Assembly (NCBI GenBank): GCA_910591455.2
Contig: OU342809.1
Location: 18,641,427-18,705,426 of the forward strand
Source: Pholis gunnellus
Taxonomy: Eukaryota > Chordata > Actinopteri > Perciformes > Pholidae
Direction: 5' to 3'
DNA: 64,000 nt
Position 1 is the first letter of the stretch; the number at the start of each line of letters is the position of its first letter. The position numbers and the translations under genes were made by a program. Positions 1 to 13,000 of this stretch are shown one piece after another. The notes under the pieces were generated by a model, which was not told the DNA's origin, ran no database searches, and saw only the letters and a list, made by a program, of their open reading frames with translations.

Positions 1-485
1 ACTCAAAACCACCAGCTGCTTGTAAAGGATTCATGACATAACAGACAGCAGCAGTGATCAACACAAACCAGTGTATATATATTGAAGGATAACTACTTTA
101 AGGCATGCAGTGAAAGTATGCGTTTTTCCCCCATGGTGAAACTGAAGGAGAATGTGTTTATTTCTGTCACATGAACTATCTGCTCTGTGTTTATGGCTCT
201 GTATTCGTCAAGTGCAGAGGAAACGCGAATAGAAGGGTCTGTGAAAGGCTGAAATAATAGAAGCTTAGCTCCCCACGATCACCTCAGAAATCCCAGACAC
301 GTTCACAACCCCGTGGCTTACTATACTACAGCCATGGATTAGCTTGACTGCAGGAGACTTGAATGTTGGCAGCTCAGAGGGTATATACTGTATGAGCAGA
401 TTTTCCTCACCTTGACAAATCTCCTGTCAAAGATTTAGGGAAAGTCAAGGATTCAGTGACAAGCTATGAGGATCTTTAAAGGAAT

Positions 486-580
486 AGTTTGACATCTCAG
501 GAAATACGCGAAATATATTTTTTGCCAAGAGTAAGATGAGAGGATCAATTTCAGTCTCATGTAAATCTGTCAAATTAGCA
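486..580 (+). repeat. Terminal fragment of the MITE family seen at 4965-5443
   Basis: The stretch has the family's end signature: a 'ggaatagtttgacat' start, then a 'gccaagagtaagatgagagg' block. The same block is found at the ends of the elements near 4965, 44473 and 48480. Only one end is visible. Confidence 0.5.
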
Positions 581-3339
581 CATTTCCTGTGTCTTGGCTG
601 TAACCTTATATTTAACATACAGACATGAGAGTGGCCTTCATCCTCTCATCCAACCCTCTGCCGAACAGTGCATATCCCAAAATATGTGTGGTGCTGGACT
701 GCTCCTTGATTTAGGGAAATTATGCGCTGATGTGACAGTACGATCAGACGAGGATCACCACACACACACCCAGAGGAGGCTAGCGGGGACTGAAGGTGGT
801 TTTCTCCCAAGTAATGAACTTCACAGCTATGTTGCTGCTGGCAGGTCCTCTGACTGTCATATTTGTGTTACTGTGATTAAACAACAGGCGAGATGATGGG
901 CATAAGTGGATCAGCATAGTGCCTCTTGTGACCGGTGCTGGCCCCGCCACATGAGATGCCATCGTGCGTTTGCTAAAAAAAAACTGTATTTCCCATTTAT
1001 CCAAAGAAAGTTGATTGAAGCACTGTGTTGTATGTGTGTTTTTGAGTGTGTTATGTAAATATTTTGGAATTTGGTTCACAGTTCGCCAACGGTGAATCCC
1101 GAAGTGTCTCGACGTGTCGCGACATGCCGCTTTCTCTATCAGACATATCACTTTTCTAATGGGACGAGACGATTTCTTTGACTTTTGTTCAGCTCACATC
1201 AAAGGGGGAAGTTAAAAGCGTGTTTGCCCGTATCTTCTTCATAACCTCAAGCCAGGCTGGCTGTTATTTAAACAGGATCATTTCCCTCTACACAACAATA
1301 GGAATTTGGAGCTGCAAAAAAACAGCGCAGTAGATACTGATGCTTCACCTAACTAATCCACTTGCTGGTACTTGTTTGCAGAGTCGTCTTCCTGCTATAA
1401 TAAGAAGGAGGCATTGCTCGACTGGGTCTCATCTGTCACCCACAGCTTCTCTTATGGATTTTCTTGTTTTGATCCTTGCCATCTGCGCTTCCTCCTCTCC
1501 CTTTGCCTTTTCTTCCAAAGTCGACATCATGAACAATTCATTCTTAGCCACGGCTTCACTGGATTTGGCTCCATAGTGCAAAGCAATTGTCAAATTATTT
1601 TGGTCTAGCATTGTTATATTTTCATTGTCTGTGAGCTAACACAGAATTTGCTACCTGTACATTGGAAAAACTCAGTCATCCCAGAGGATTTAGTCCAGCG
1701 GGGAAATAAACAGAAATAACGCAGCTGAAGCTCACTCAATAATATCTCACCTGGAGATACAAATATTGAATATTTTTTCTCTGACAGTAAATGGGAATGT
1801 AAAGAGTGGTTTAAAAGCACACTTTCAGTGACACTGACAGCGTTAAAATTGAGTAAATGTCATTTCAGTGTAAAAGGTCATGCATGAAAATTACAAAAAT
1901 CTACAAATCCTCGATGCAGCAGCTCCAGCAGTGTTTTTCTAAAATGCCAGAAGGGTGCTGTGTTTTTTTACCCTGAGGAGATATCCCCAAATATTGATTA
2001 CATTGGCACTGATTTCAATATAATAAAAACGTGGCACAATTCCATCCAGTCTGCATATTGAATAACCACCAAGGAACAGTAGGATACAATTTCTTTTTCG
2101 TGTTTGTGTTTATTGTCTACAATGACAACAGTCACATTTATGAAGTGGCTGTTTCATACTGAACCTAATGCCGGTCCACCAGCTGCATGCAACACACAGA
2201 GTGAGTGACATTAGTCATGAATCATCATGAGTGACATAAGTGACATTGTGCAACTAAAACTTGCAATTCATCCTCAGGGGTGCATGAAAAAAAAAAAGGA
2301 TGTTAACATAAGGAAAAAAAAAACAGACACTTGATCTATCGCAGGTGTTGCCAGAGGGGTGCAGAATTAACTTCATTCTATTGCCTGTCTCCTCTTAATC
2401 AACTGAAGAAAGCTTAGCTGGAGCTCACCCTCACTGTACCAGACTCCATGTCACATCAGCATTCCTCATTTCCCTCCAAAACTCTTTTCAATCATTACCA
2501 GATCTGCTCCTGGGCCATATGCGACTGTGTGTGTGCGTGTGTCCCTCTTTGTGTGCATGAGTCTGTCGATGTTGCTGCCTTATATGCCAAAGTGTATGCT
2601 GCTGTGTACGGGTTTCCCTAACACAGATATGTTTTATCTCACCCCCCCCCCAGACATAATGGGGACTGGTCTCCACTGGTACAGAGTGGTACAGCTGCAG
2701 ACCGCAGTCATTCCTGTCTGCCTGCCTTCCCCACAGCATGTGTGCACCAGGCACCGACCTCACAGTGCAACGCCGACCATTGGATACTGAACAAAAGACC
2801 TGTGAATGGAACGAGACCTGCACTCCCTCACCCCCCTGAACTAAACTAAAGCAGCCCAAAGCTACCCAGTAGAAGAACTATAAAGTGTCACAGTTCTAGT
2901 ACTACATCATAACCTCAACAAGTGCCTCAGTCGTTCCGGTTTTCATACACGTTTGACTCAAAAGTGAGGTCTCACTTTTGAACGTTTGATGCTTAGTGTG
3001 GGGTCATATTCTGCCACTTTGGTGGCACACTTCACACTGTAACGTTCCGATGGTTTCCAGGGGATATGCTGCAGTGCTGTAATTTATCATTTTTGTGTAC
3101 ACCCACTTCCCAAAATGTGTGTGTTCAGTTGTTGATTTTCCACATTTCCCAGAGTGCCTTGTGACAAGACTCAGAGATGTGTGTTCTTTGTGCCGGAGGG
3201 ACTGAGTGAGGCGAGAACAATGCCACAGAGCAGGATGCCCAGTTGTTCAAATTACCTCAAATTACCCTTCAACAGGGTTATATTTCACATGCTACTGGCA
3301 ACAGCTTCACAAAGATGCAAGTTGTGGCTGAATTGAATT

Positions 3340-3500
3340 TCTACATTACATTAGATTCATTTAGCAGACGCTTTTATCTAAAGCGACTTACAATTCAGAT
3401 TCTATCACACCGTAGGCACAGCTACGGGCGCAGTTTTTGGGGTTAAGTGTCTTGCTCAAGGACACATCGACATGCGACTAGCCCGGGCCCACTACTGCTG
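3340..3500 (+). repeat. Dispersed teleost repeat with a conserved core
   Basis: The segment contains 'tttagcagacgcttttatc' followed by 'aaagcgacttacaa' and, further on, 'gtgtcttgctcaaggacac'. This block recurs very widely in teleost genomes. I recognise the motif but cannot assign its class. No coding potential. Confidence 0.65.
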
Positions 3501-3829
3501 CTGCCAGAGAAGCATCTCTGACAGCTCTATGATGGATTGCCCTCTGAATGATTGTTGAATGTCATTGTAAAATGTTAAGTCTAGTCTACAAGGCAACCCT
3601 TGCCTCTTTCACCATGTGTTTAAACAGGTGCAAGAATACTGACAAGAAATATCAAATATGTTGTAACACACAGTTGTAGCTTTTGCCAGTTTCCATCACA
3701 GGTTCCAACAACTAAAAATAGCATTAGACAAGATTTTATATACAGTGGAAGCGCAGTAAATCTTAAATTACATGAACACATAAAAGATTACGACCATGGT
3801 TAATTAATTTGTTCGGGTGGCTTTGGGGC

Positions 3830-4330
3830 AGTGGATCCAGCTGTAAACACAACAGTAAGGAATTAATTTATAAGGTTGTTATGGAAAACTTTTCACCAAC
3901 CCTGCAGACACGGAGCATAGAAAAATTCTATATTTGCTCTCCTTTAAGCTCTGTTTTGGCCTCCGCCAAGTCCAAAGCTCAATATCTGACTCTTAAGCTG
4001 CTAAGTGCTTCACTATGTTCCCCAGCTAGTCGCTAACTTTGTCTTTCTGCCTTTTCGGTGTTGGGCAGGTAGTGTGCAGTAGGTTTATCAGAGAATGTTT
4101 TCTGAAAATGGCTAATTGATGCTGGAATCGACACTGATGAGAACATTGAGACTAAACCAAAACAGTTAAGTTGTAGGCCATAAAACCAAAACAGAGTGAG
4201 AAAAATGTTTACAATACACATCAATTTATCAATGAGAAAAATAGTGATTACAGCAGCTTGAAATATGTTATGTTGACCCACCAGGCTACATACTACAGAG
4301 TTCCACAGATTGACCACTGGGCTAAATGAT
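3830..4330 (+). repeat. Old dispersed repeat, copy 1
   Basis: Shares ordered blocks with 7200-7480: 'gctctgttttggcctccgcc', then a 'ctgctaagtgcttcactatg' block, then a 'ccagctagtcgctaac' block. Similar strings are common in percomorph genomes. It is too decayed for clear termini. Confidence 0.5.
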
Positions 4331-4964
4331 CATTTAGCTTGCTGCTTACCACGTCAACTGTATCATGCATGTTTGGCCACCTGACCACGTGAATGAGATG
4401 AAAACGGACATCAAAACGACATAAAATGAGCCAGGAATTACCTACACACATTTCAAATGACTTTAGGATGAAACTTTCCTTTAAATATTTGAATCAAACA
4501 AGCTCTGCCCAGACTTGAAAGTCATCTCACACCTAAAGCGTGATTAGAAAATCGTCCTCAGGGTGGTACATATCCCCGAGCACTGGATATCATGTTCCCC
4601 CTAGACATTCACTGTGACATGCACACATCGTTAAGAAAATCAAAGAATCCCTGTGTTCCTGGGTCTGGTGGGTGCCATAAGAAATATCCCACCATATAGA
4701 GCAGTTTCCTGTTCTGACAGGATACCACTGCCGAAAAAGGGAAATCCAACACCCACCTGCAAATAACACTGACTCAGACATGTCGAGAGGAGCTCTTGAC
4801 ATCTTGCTGTATGTGTTACGAGTTAGTATGTGTGTCGGAGGCCTGCCATACGCGAGATGTGCCAATGCAGAGCTGTGAGGTGCAGTAGGTGTATAACAAA
4901 CATTATAGAATACGGTAATTATAGTTAAGGCCTATTAATTAATATCAATTACTGAAACAACCAA

Positions 4965-5443
4965 GAGTTGGATGAGAAGATTGGTACAAATCTCCAATCG
5001 GTAAATGTATGGCTACAGCCAGTAGCCTCTTAGCTTAGCAGACTATTTGTCGGCTAGAAGCAGTCATTTCCTGAAGTCTTGTTGTCACCATGCTGTTTCC
5101 AGGCAGCAAGTGGAGACCTGGGGAAGTTACGGCTACAGGCTTAGAAATGATCAGGTTGTGCCAGAAATCCCTCTGCTTCTACAAGAAACTATCAGGCACA
5201 TAACACGGCAAAGTGTTGTTTTTATACTTTTTCTTTTGTACGATTTAAACACATAAAGATATAGGGTGTTAATTAGTGAGATTTGGAGTTACTGGTAGGC
5301 ATATTTTACTTTAGACAGAGCCAGGCTAGCAGTATTCCTCTGTTTACAGGCTTTATGCTAAATTGAGCTAACTGGCTGATGGTTAATTGGCTTTATAATT
5401 AACATAGAGATCTAAGAATGGTACCAATCTTCTCATTCAACTC
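4965..5443. mobile_element. 479-bp MITE-like element with 23-bp terminal inverted repeats
   Basis: Positions 4965-4987 and 5421-5443 are inverted copies of each other that match at 22 of 23 bases (one end reads gagttggatgagaag, the other ends cttctcattcaactc). The interior contains 'cttagcttagca' near the left end and 'tttatgctaaattgagc' near the right end, so the inversion extends inward. There is no transposase ORF. This is a non-autonomous, TIR-type element. Related pieces lie at 486, 44473, 47930 and 55040. Exact outer ends and target duplications were not resolved. Confidence 0.75.
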
Positions 5444-5879
5444 GCGGTGATACTGCCTGTCCCAAAATGTCAAATTATTGCATTAACCTTCTGTAGAAGA
5501 GAGAAAACCCGCCAAATTATTCAAGTCATTACTAAGGTAGCTGATAGAAGCTGGAATATGATCATAAACATGTGTCTTTTTTAGATATGTGGATTGATTT
5601 ATATCAAAGATAAACTGATAGGAACACATTCCCCCTAGCCAGCAGTGCTCAGATGCATATGTCATTCTAATGACAAATCTATTGACAAAGCTGCGGCTAT
5701 ATTTTTGGACAGAGGCTACACTCAACGTGTTGCTTTTTCTAAATCCCGCTTTGATCTTTTACAGAATAGTGTCAAAAAAGAGAAAAAGCTACTATGTTTC
5801 CTGCATCACCACCTATAGCCCTCAGGCGCATATTCTCAAGAACACAATACTAATACATTAGCCTATTTTGACCTCTGAT

Positions 5880-6610
5880 CCAGCATTAATCCTTCAGTTC
5901 GAGGGTCATTCCCTCTTTGTGTATAGAAGAGGTCCTAATTTACGCAATAAGCTGGTTCGAGCCAACATTAAGTCAGGTCCTAAACAGACTCTTTAAGCTC
6001 CCCTTAAAGATGGGAGCTTTTTTGGATTGACACTTTAGATACATTTCAGCCAATTGGTCTCAATGAGGCTTTTGATGTGAGTGTTCTGCTGTAATCCAAG
6101 TTATTTAATGTAGAATTTGGGATCTATGTTTTATGACGACCCCTGCCTGGTACCCCTTCATAGCCCCTTGTTCTATACTTGTTCAATTCTTGTTTTGAGA
6201 TTTTTTCTGTCTTATTGTGATTAGCAATGGCTCACGACTGATCCCTCTTAAAGCTCCATTTACTATGTAATGAAATGATATAATATTATTATAGGGTGCT
6301 CCGTGATTGTATTTGTTTTTTGTCTGTATACAATGTGCTCCACCCACCTTTTTTGTGTAAGTGTGGCATCCACTTGTAAACCTCTCAGTACTACATTCAG
6401 CACTTTAAAGCTGTAGTTAACAGGAGGCGGAGCCTCTACCACCAGGGTGTGCAGAGGTGTACTGCATACAGTGATTGGGATGTGATATGTTTGTTTCTAC
6501 ACCTGCCATTCCATCTGAACCATGGATGCTCTGATGAAGGTCCTTTAGACCGAAAGCTAAAAATAAAGTCTTGTCTGCATAGATTTAAGTGTGCGGCTAT
6601 CTATTCTACC
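5880..6610 (+). mobile_element. Degenerate Penelope-like retroelement 3' remnant
   Basis: One frame from about 5904 reads FVYRRGPNLRNKLVRANIKS, resembling the segment between the reverse transcriptase and the endonuclease in Penelope-like elements. After a stop and a frame break, 6013-6093 reads ELFWIDTLDT...PIGLNEAFDV followed by a stop, resembling the C-terminus after a GIY-YIG endonuclease ('FWI..L.TL.P.GLN'). The GIY-YIG core that normally lies between them is missing. A long non-coding stretch follows and ends near 6530-6570 with 'gatgaaggtcc...gaccgaaa...aataaag', a 3'-end signature common in fish retroelements. It is a broken remnant and cannot encode a working protein. The class assignment rests on recalled motifs. 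Confidence 0.6.
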
Positions 6611-7113
6611 AGATGATTGAAGCTGAAAAGTTAATAAAGGAATAGCCGACACCCAACGAAGTAACTACATTATTTGCTTTGTGACAGCACAAAAGGGAAA
6701 TCAGCTTTGGTGGAAGAGATGCAATAAAGATATTCATAAAGGCTTCCTGACAATGGGTCACCAGCGTTAGCATAATATGGCAAAATCACCCAAATTGCTC
6801 CCACTTGGCAGAAAGAGGCTGAGAGAATTGATGGAGCGATATAGAGGTTCAATTTGGCAGGCTGTGGCTTGGTTAAGGACAACGCACCCTCGGATTGACT
6901 GGTGCCGCTGCCTTATCTGTCACTACAGATAGAGGGTATTTTGAGGTTTAGAGGTCCTGCAGTGTCACATGAGAAAATGGGATGACAATCTTTCACTATA
7001 TGGAACTTCCTATAAGACCTCAAACAGTCTTCCTCTGATGCCCCAACAGACGCCCACATCCCCTGTCTGTAAACCATTAGTCTTAAACCTGTAATAACAG
7101 ACCTTTTGGCCTC

Positions 7114-7150
7114 TGGTGGTGGTGGTGGTGGTGGTGGTGGGGGGGGGGTG
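7114..7150 (+). repeat. (GGT)n microsatellite running into a G tract
   Basis: About nine GGT units are followed by a run of G. Likely polymorphic in length. Confidence 0.9.
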
Positions 7151-7199
7151 TATCTTGAAATCTGCCAAAATACTGTATGTATCTGTTGAACATTATGAG

Positions 7200-7480
7200 A
7201 CTTAAAGCTGCATTAACTGTTTTTTTGCCACTTTGGGCAGCACACACTGACATATTATTGTGTCTAAGGCCGGTTTATTCATTTTCACATTCAACAGAAT
7301 AGCAACATTAGTATTCATGTTTCTGGCCACCTGGCGATTAATAGTCCAATATTCTCTCTCCTTTCAGCTCTGATTAGGTCTCCACCAACTCCTTGAGGAA
7401 GATATTTGTCTTTTTAACTGCTACATGCTCCACTGTGTTCACCAGCCGGTGAAGACTGATGATGAACATTGTGCAGGAAA
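7200..7480 (+). repeat. Old dispersed repeat, copy 2
   Basis: Same ordered blocks as 3830-4330, including 'tctccaccaactcc', 'tttttaactgctacatgctc' and 'cactgtgttcaccagc'. The region 42760-43060 may hold a related copy in the opposite orientation, because it ends in 'cagctttaaag' where this one starts 'cttaaagctg'. Confidence 0.5.
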
Positions 7481-8022
7481 ACCATAACAATGAGTTAAAT
7501 GACACCATACTTCTCCTTTCACATTACACATGGTCATTTGATGTATTGTTATTATAAAATTATAGAATTTCAAGTCAATTTCCAGGCTAGTAATTACTAC
7601 CTTGTGAACTACACAATACTTTTCTAGCCTTGGGCATTACATCAAACATTCCACATGGTCCAGAAGTTTTTTTCTTTTGCAGTTCATCCTATTCACCGGT
7701 CCAATGCACCTCTGAACACCACACACCTTACAGCTGGTGCCTTGCTGCATGCCAAGTGGCCTGAGTATGCAGATTGACTGAATATTGACATTCGATAATG
7801 TACAGTACGTGCTCATACTTTAAACTCTGACGTTATATCGCAGTCTCTCTGAACTGTATGTGTCAAGGTATACAGTAATATAATGACACTACTGTATGTT
7901 GTCATCACAATGAACGCACATTATGTGAGTCTGATACTGACTGTGCGGCTGAAGCCTTACAATCGTGTACTGTTGGATGCAAACAGACATAGAAAGGATG
8001 AACAAGCTGCTTGACAAAAATG

Positions 8023-8059
8023 TTTCACTGTACCTTTAAAACAAAGAGGTACAGTGAAA
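8023..8059. repeat. Short perfect hairpin (13-bp arms, 11-nt loop)
   Basis: 8023-8035 (TTTCACTGTACCT) and 8047-8059 are exact reverse complements separated by 11 bases. It could be the core of a small decayed palindromic element. The arms are too short for a typical microRNA precursor. Confidence 0.7.
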
Positions 8060-9152
8060 TAAAAGTGCTGCTCATGATGCCAGGCTTCTGTTGGTGAATC
8101 ATCAATACGGTCACAGAGTCTCACTAAGTTTCTCTCTCTGTGTGCGCCGGTCTGCCTCTCTTTCTCTCCCTCACTCTATAACTCAGTTTTATTCACATCA
8201 CTCTGCATAATGCATGATAGCACATAGGTCCCCCAAGGCCTTTCATTACGTAAACCTGTTGCAAGAGGAGCCACAGCAGCATTTTTACAACATCCATCAA
8301 AACGGGCAAGCATGTGTTAGAGTGGTTTGTGATGTATTGCTGTTTGAGCGGCAGGGAAGTCTGAATACAATTACACTTACTTGCAAAGCACACACCAATA
8401 AGTATTTCTAAACACTTGGAAAGCTGACGTGAAAACTACCGGCGAGGCATTGTGTGTATGAGAAATAAGCAGATGTACACAGGAATGAAAGACCTCCTTC
8501 CTCTGTGGGTGAAAAGGATAGAACTCACCTCTGCAGGGCATTAAAACCAACAGGGAGAGCCCCTTTCACTGAAAGCTCTCTAAGTGAGGCATTAAGCCCG
8601 AGGATGTCAGGGCCTGCTTCTTGATTTCGTGCATTAACAAAACAGCCACATACAGTAGAAGAAGGATATAATAAAATAACGTCTGCAATGTAACACTGCA
8701 CTGGAGACAGAGGAGGCGAGCTGGCCTTAAGAGGACCACTCTCTCCCACCCTGATCTACTCAGTCAGTCATCACCTGCCTGCAGCTTTTGCAGCTCACTC
8801 TGAGAACAAGGAAGCACCATTTCAGCTGCAGAAATGCTCTTTCACTGATGTGTCTGAGTTAAAGTTCACAGTTCCTTGACAAGAGAGAGACTGAGAGATT
8901 GTGGCATAACCTTTTCATATCAGAGATCTGGCAGCAAGCACATTCTAAGGGAGGTCCTTTTTTAAATCCTGGATCAGTATCACCATGTTACATTAATATA
9001 TGGATGAGCCTCTACATGTTATTCTGATGTAAATATCTACTGTGAGAGATAAGAGGGGGAAATTGTGTCAATAAAAGTGACACATTACGCATAAAACGGT
9101 GTGTGGTAAGGATATGGAGTGGACCCATGGACTTACAGTATTAACAACTCAC

Positions 9153-10005
9153 CGCTTGCACTCTTCCCACATATCAAGTGTTGCCAAACTTGAAGAGACC
9201 CCCATATCTCTGCGTCAGTGTTGACGGCCTGGTCCACGGTCTCCACAGTGAACTTGGGGATTCCGTTATCCCGCTCCAGCAGCGCGCTGCGCAGCACACG
9301 CGCGTACACCTCGCGGAAGAGGCTCTCCATGCACGCAGCCAGGTAGATCGCCGCGTGCTCGTGGATCCTGACCGCGACCCTGCTGTCGACCATCCACCTG
9401 AAGAACTTCCCCACGTTGAAGATGAGTCCGCAGCGCACCGACTTACCGCGGCTGAACTTGTCCTCCTCCGTGCTCATGTTGTACATGGACAAGGCACTCA
9501 GGGCCGCGCTGATGCAGCTCGTCGAGACGCTCCACGACAGGACGATCTTTATGGCACTTTGGATCTCATATTTGGTGCATTTGGCGTAGCGCAAACTCAG
9601 GCGCTGCGACTCCTTTGCGACCCTTACCAGGACCCGGCTGACCAGCACCGAGAGCCTGAGCAGGACGTCCTGCGGTGGAGGCGGCAGGGTCATCTCTTCG
9701 TCCCTGCTCAGCGCGCTCGCCACTTCCCCGAGGCTCCACGGCACATCCTCAAGCTCGGGTAGTTTAGCGCACTGCCCGGTGCTCTCCAGGATCTCGGCGT
9801 CTTCGACCAGGACCGTGTTAACAGTGTCCAGACTGTTGTGTCGACTGTGCATGGATTCGGTTAAATGCCAGTGATTCCCCCCATGCGCCTCTGAGCAGCA
9901 CAGCGACGCACTGGAAGATCTGAAGGAGTCAGCGGCTCCACCATAACCCGAGTCTAGCGTCAAATCCTCCAGGGTCCTCGTTACTGACTTGCTACTCCTT
10001 GCCAT
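9153..10005 (-). CDS. btbd11: Ankyrin repeat/BTB domain protein, BTBD11 (ABTB3)/ABTB2 family, first coding exon (partial)
   Basis: This exon encodes the first 284 residues and ends in phase 1 at a GTGAGT donor (9152 downward). The N-terminus MARSSKSVTRTLEDLTLDSG, followed by YGGAADS, SLCCSE and SMHSRHNSLDTVNT, is the family signature and is closer to BTBD11 than to ABTB2 as I recall them. The region from about residue 125 (LRYAKCTKYEIQSAIKIVLS ... RWMVDSRVAVRIHEHAAIYL) is the conserved histone-fold-like segment. The exon closes with LICGKSASG, where human paralogues also splice. The ankyrin repeats and the BTB domain, which mediates protein interactions and often recruits cullin-3 ligases, must lie beyond the left edge. 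The start is the only in-frame ATG giving the family N-terminus. 'GKFFRWMVD' is ABTB2-like, so a third paralogue cannot be excluded. It faces away from the cryptochrome gene. Confidence 0.88.
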
Positions 10006-13000
10006 AACTGCACTTCATACTGTAAAAGAGGGCTTGGGGAAGTGGAGGAAAATATTCAAGACGGATGGAGTTCGGATACGCACGCGTCTTGCACGAGCTA
10101 TTCTTACCAATATGATTCTGTTTTTTAGTAAAAGTCCATCCAAGGCTGTCGTATAAAGTTAAGGAGTAGTATCTCACTCCAGTGCATCGACAGTCACACG
10201 GAGCCGTACCAGCGCAGTGCATGACAGATGGAGGCGGGGCCGTGGAGACCCGAGAACAGCTGTCAGCCAATGGACTCTCGGGATGAAGCAGCAAAGAGTT
10301 TTAATTGGATCGCTTTAGAGGATCAATAAAAAGTCACTGATGTAGCCCATGCTAAGCCTTATTAATAATTTATAAAAGCGATGTAAACACTGAGCACAAT
10401 GCTGGTGCTGTTGGCTGTAGTCTACTTTAGGGAAGTTTCTCAAAACTTTGGAACAGCATAAGTGCAGAAATCCTATCATGTAAAAGTACAATGTAAAAGA
10501 CAGCAACTGCAGTAAATAATACATCACATGATATACAGTACAAGTAGCTGCTATTATACGATCATGTTTAAGGGACAAGTCCTCCATAGGGATCAGTCTT
10601 TTCAGATATTTTCTGAGGGCCCATGTCTGAACGTAACATGACTCAAGACTATTAATAATAGATTGCATGCATAATGTAGCCTTCTCCAATCCTCTGGAGG
10701 AAAACTCATTGAAAAGATCTGAATACTTTCAAGGTCATCCGCTGGGATCACTTGCATGGACTAACCTAGCCATTTTGTTGTTTTCCCCCAAAACCCATCG
10801 AATCTGCAGGAACCCCATTCCTGAAAGAATGGTGGATGCACATGCAAATACAATTTAAAGGATAAACAACAGCAGCAAGGTAGTTGTTTTAAGTTGAATG
10901 CATTGAAAATAACTATAGTCATACTGTATTACTGAAACCAGTTCTCGCAAATGACTATAAATGTACTAGGTGGTGGGAAAGGAAACTTAATTTAAACCAT
11001 GAACTGGAGATTGCTCATCGATCTGAGGGCCTGTGGCTGCTTTACATCTGAGATGCATGAGACTGAAGCTTCTGTGAGCTGGACGTCTCTGGAGCAACAG
11101 TGAACCCTGGTGTTGTACAGTCAAACTTCAGTTTATTTATCAGGGCAAAAGGCTCACATTTCTGTCAAATAGTCTATTGAAATCCTTTATTCTTCACTGG
11201 AGATATGCGTCTGTCAGAGTAGATACTATTACAAGCATGTGATGCATGTAAATAGTGTAGTTATTCATTACATACACGTACATACTGTTCCGACTGTGAA
11301 GGTCACAGAAGGAAAGGACAAGAAAGGAGCGGGATGTGTGAAAGAAAACATGTTTCTCCAAAACTTATAGAAATCGTAAATGTTTCAGTGAGTTTTCTCA
11401 CTGCTCTTAATGTGAAACTAGTAAACAGAATACTATATCTCTCTCTTGCTCTATTCCTAAATGTCCCTGTGGATAAATAAAGTATCTAGCTAGTATATTA
11501 GTATATCATCCAATAAAGGGGTGAAAGGGTATATTTTGGTGTCATCTTTTAAATGAAAATAAAAACAACTACGAAAAGGAGAGAGAATGGTCTTCATAAT
11601 GATAATGCTCTCTTCCTCCAGCTTCAGAGAGAGAATCAAAGAGATTGATTTAATTATTTTGATTTATCTAAGTAACCTCATTGACTGCTCTGAGACAGCT
11701 CTATCCTGATTAAAAAAAATAGCTTTGATGTAGGGCACCAAAGAATTTAGGAGAATCATTTCTTGTAAAATGAAAGTGAAACTAAATTGGGTTATAAAAC
11801 TCACCTTGAAGGTCTTTTATATTCCTAGAGGATAATATAATACCACAATTTGTATTACCGTGTTTGCTACAAATTAGCCTTTACGGCCGAGGGTCTGCTT
11901 CAATCTTAATTTAGAGGGGGCATCAAGTCAGAAGGAGCACAATTCGGAACGAGGCAATTAAAAAAAAGATGGGTTTTTTGCCATAAGCCCTTTTAAAACC
12001 CACAAGAGCCCAAACACAAACCAAGTGGGGGCTTTCAGTATGGTAATGTTGTTCTGATGGTGTTGGTCTGTCCACCGCTTTGGTCCAGAATTAAATACCT
12101 CAGATACAATTTGATGGATTGCCTCTGGTGTATACAACAGTTTTGACCAAATAAAAACTCCTGTTAGCCTTAGCTATACTTTGTGTGTTTGGTGCCATGT
12201 CAGCATGCTGCCAGCCTACACTAAGAACATGGTACACATTATAGGCTATACTCACTAAACATCAGCATGTCAATGTGAGCATGCTGACATTAACATTTAG
12301 CTCAATGAGCTGCAGCCGTACCGGGCAGCTAGCATGGCTGTAGACTCTTAGTATTGTTTCATATCACCTCATATTCTGCTATACAAGCAACCCATATTTA
12401 CATCGCTTAACATGCACACTATCATACACAGCGTAGTGCTGATTGTATTGTATCGTCAATCAACTTAGAGCATTGACTGAACGCGCGTTGGACAGGCTAG
12501 CAGCAACCTACTCTGTGTCATATTCAGTCATTGGCCACAGCTGTGACTGCTCTAACCAAAGCAAACAACAACAAAAAACTTGACACACACATTTAAAAAA
12601 AAAAACGTTCTGCTCCTCGAAGTGAGAAAACAGAAATGATGAAGGAATAATTTAATTTGAAAAAATGTGATGAAGAGGATTCCAAGGCCTTTCAGAACCA
12701 ATTCTGGTTAAGACTGTCATCTAGTGTCCACTTGCAAAACTACATGCAATTATATAAGTAACTCAGGTAACTTACTAAACGGTAAGCAACTGATTGCCTT
12801 ACATTGAGCTTTGCTGTTTACTGTCATCCTTGGTTCCTGCATCACTCAGTGTGCTGTTTCAAAGCTGATAGCCGATGAATAGAGTTTGTCAGATATATGC
12901 TCTGGGCAAGTTAAAAGCCTGCACAGGTAGATATTTACTATAATAGTACATATACTTTAAAGCTGGGTCTGTGGAGCAAATGTTTTGACAGCCTGCTCCA

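Larger units (their letters stand above)
1..9152. other. Inferred first intron of the btbd11-like gene, repeat-rich
   Basis: No further coding exon is recognisable on either strand between the left edge and the splice donor of the btbd11-like first exon. Open frames here are short, lack family signatures and often overlap repeats. The first intron is very long in mammalian BTBD11, so I infer that this whole stretch is intronic and that later exons lie outside the window. Apart from the repeats listed separately, the DNA is AT-rich and unremarkable. Confidence 0.5.

Noticed and set aside
9178..9762. 194-aa open frame on the plus strand
   Set aside because: It is antisense to the btbd11-like exon and lacks family features; it is a by-product of that exon's GC-rich codons.
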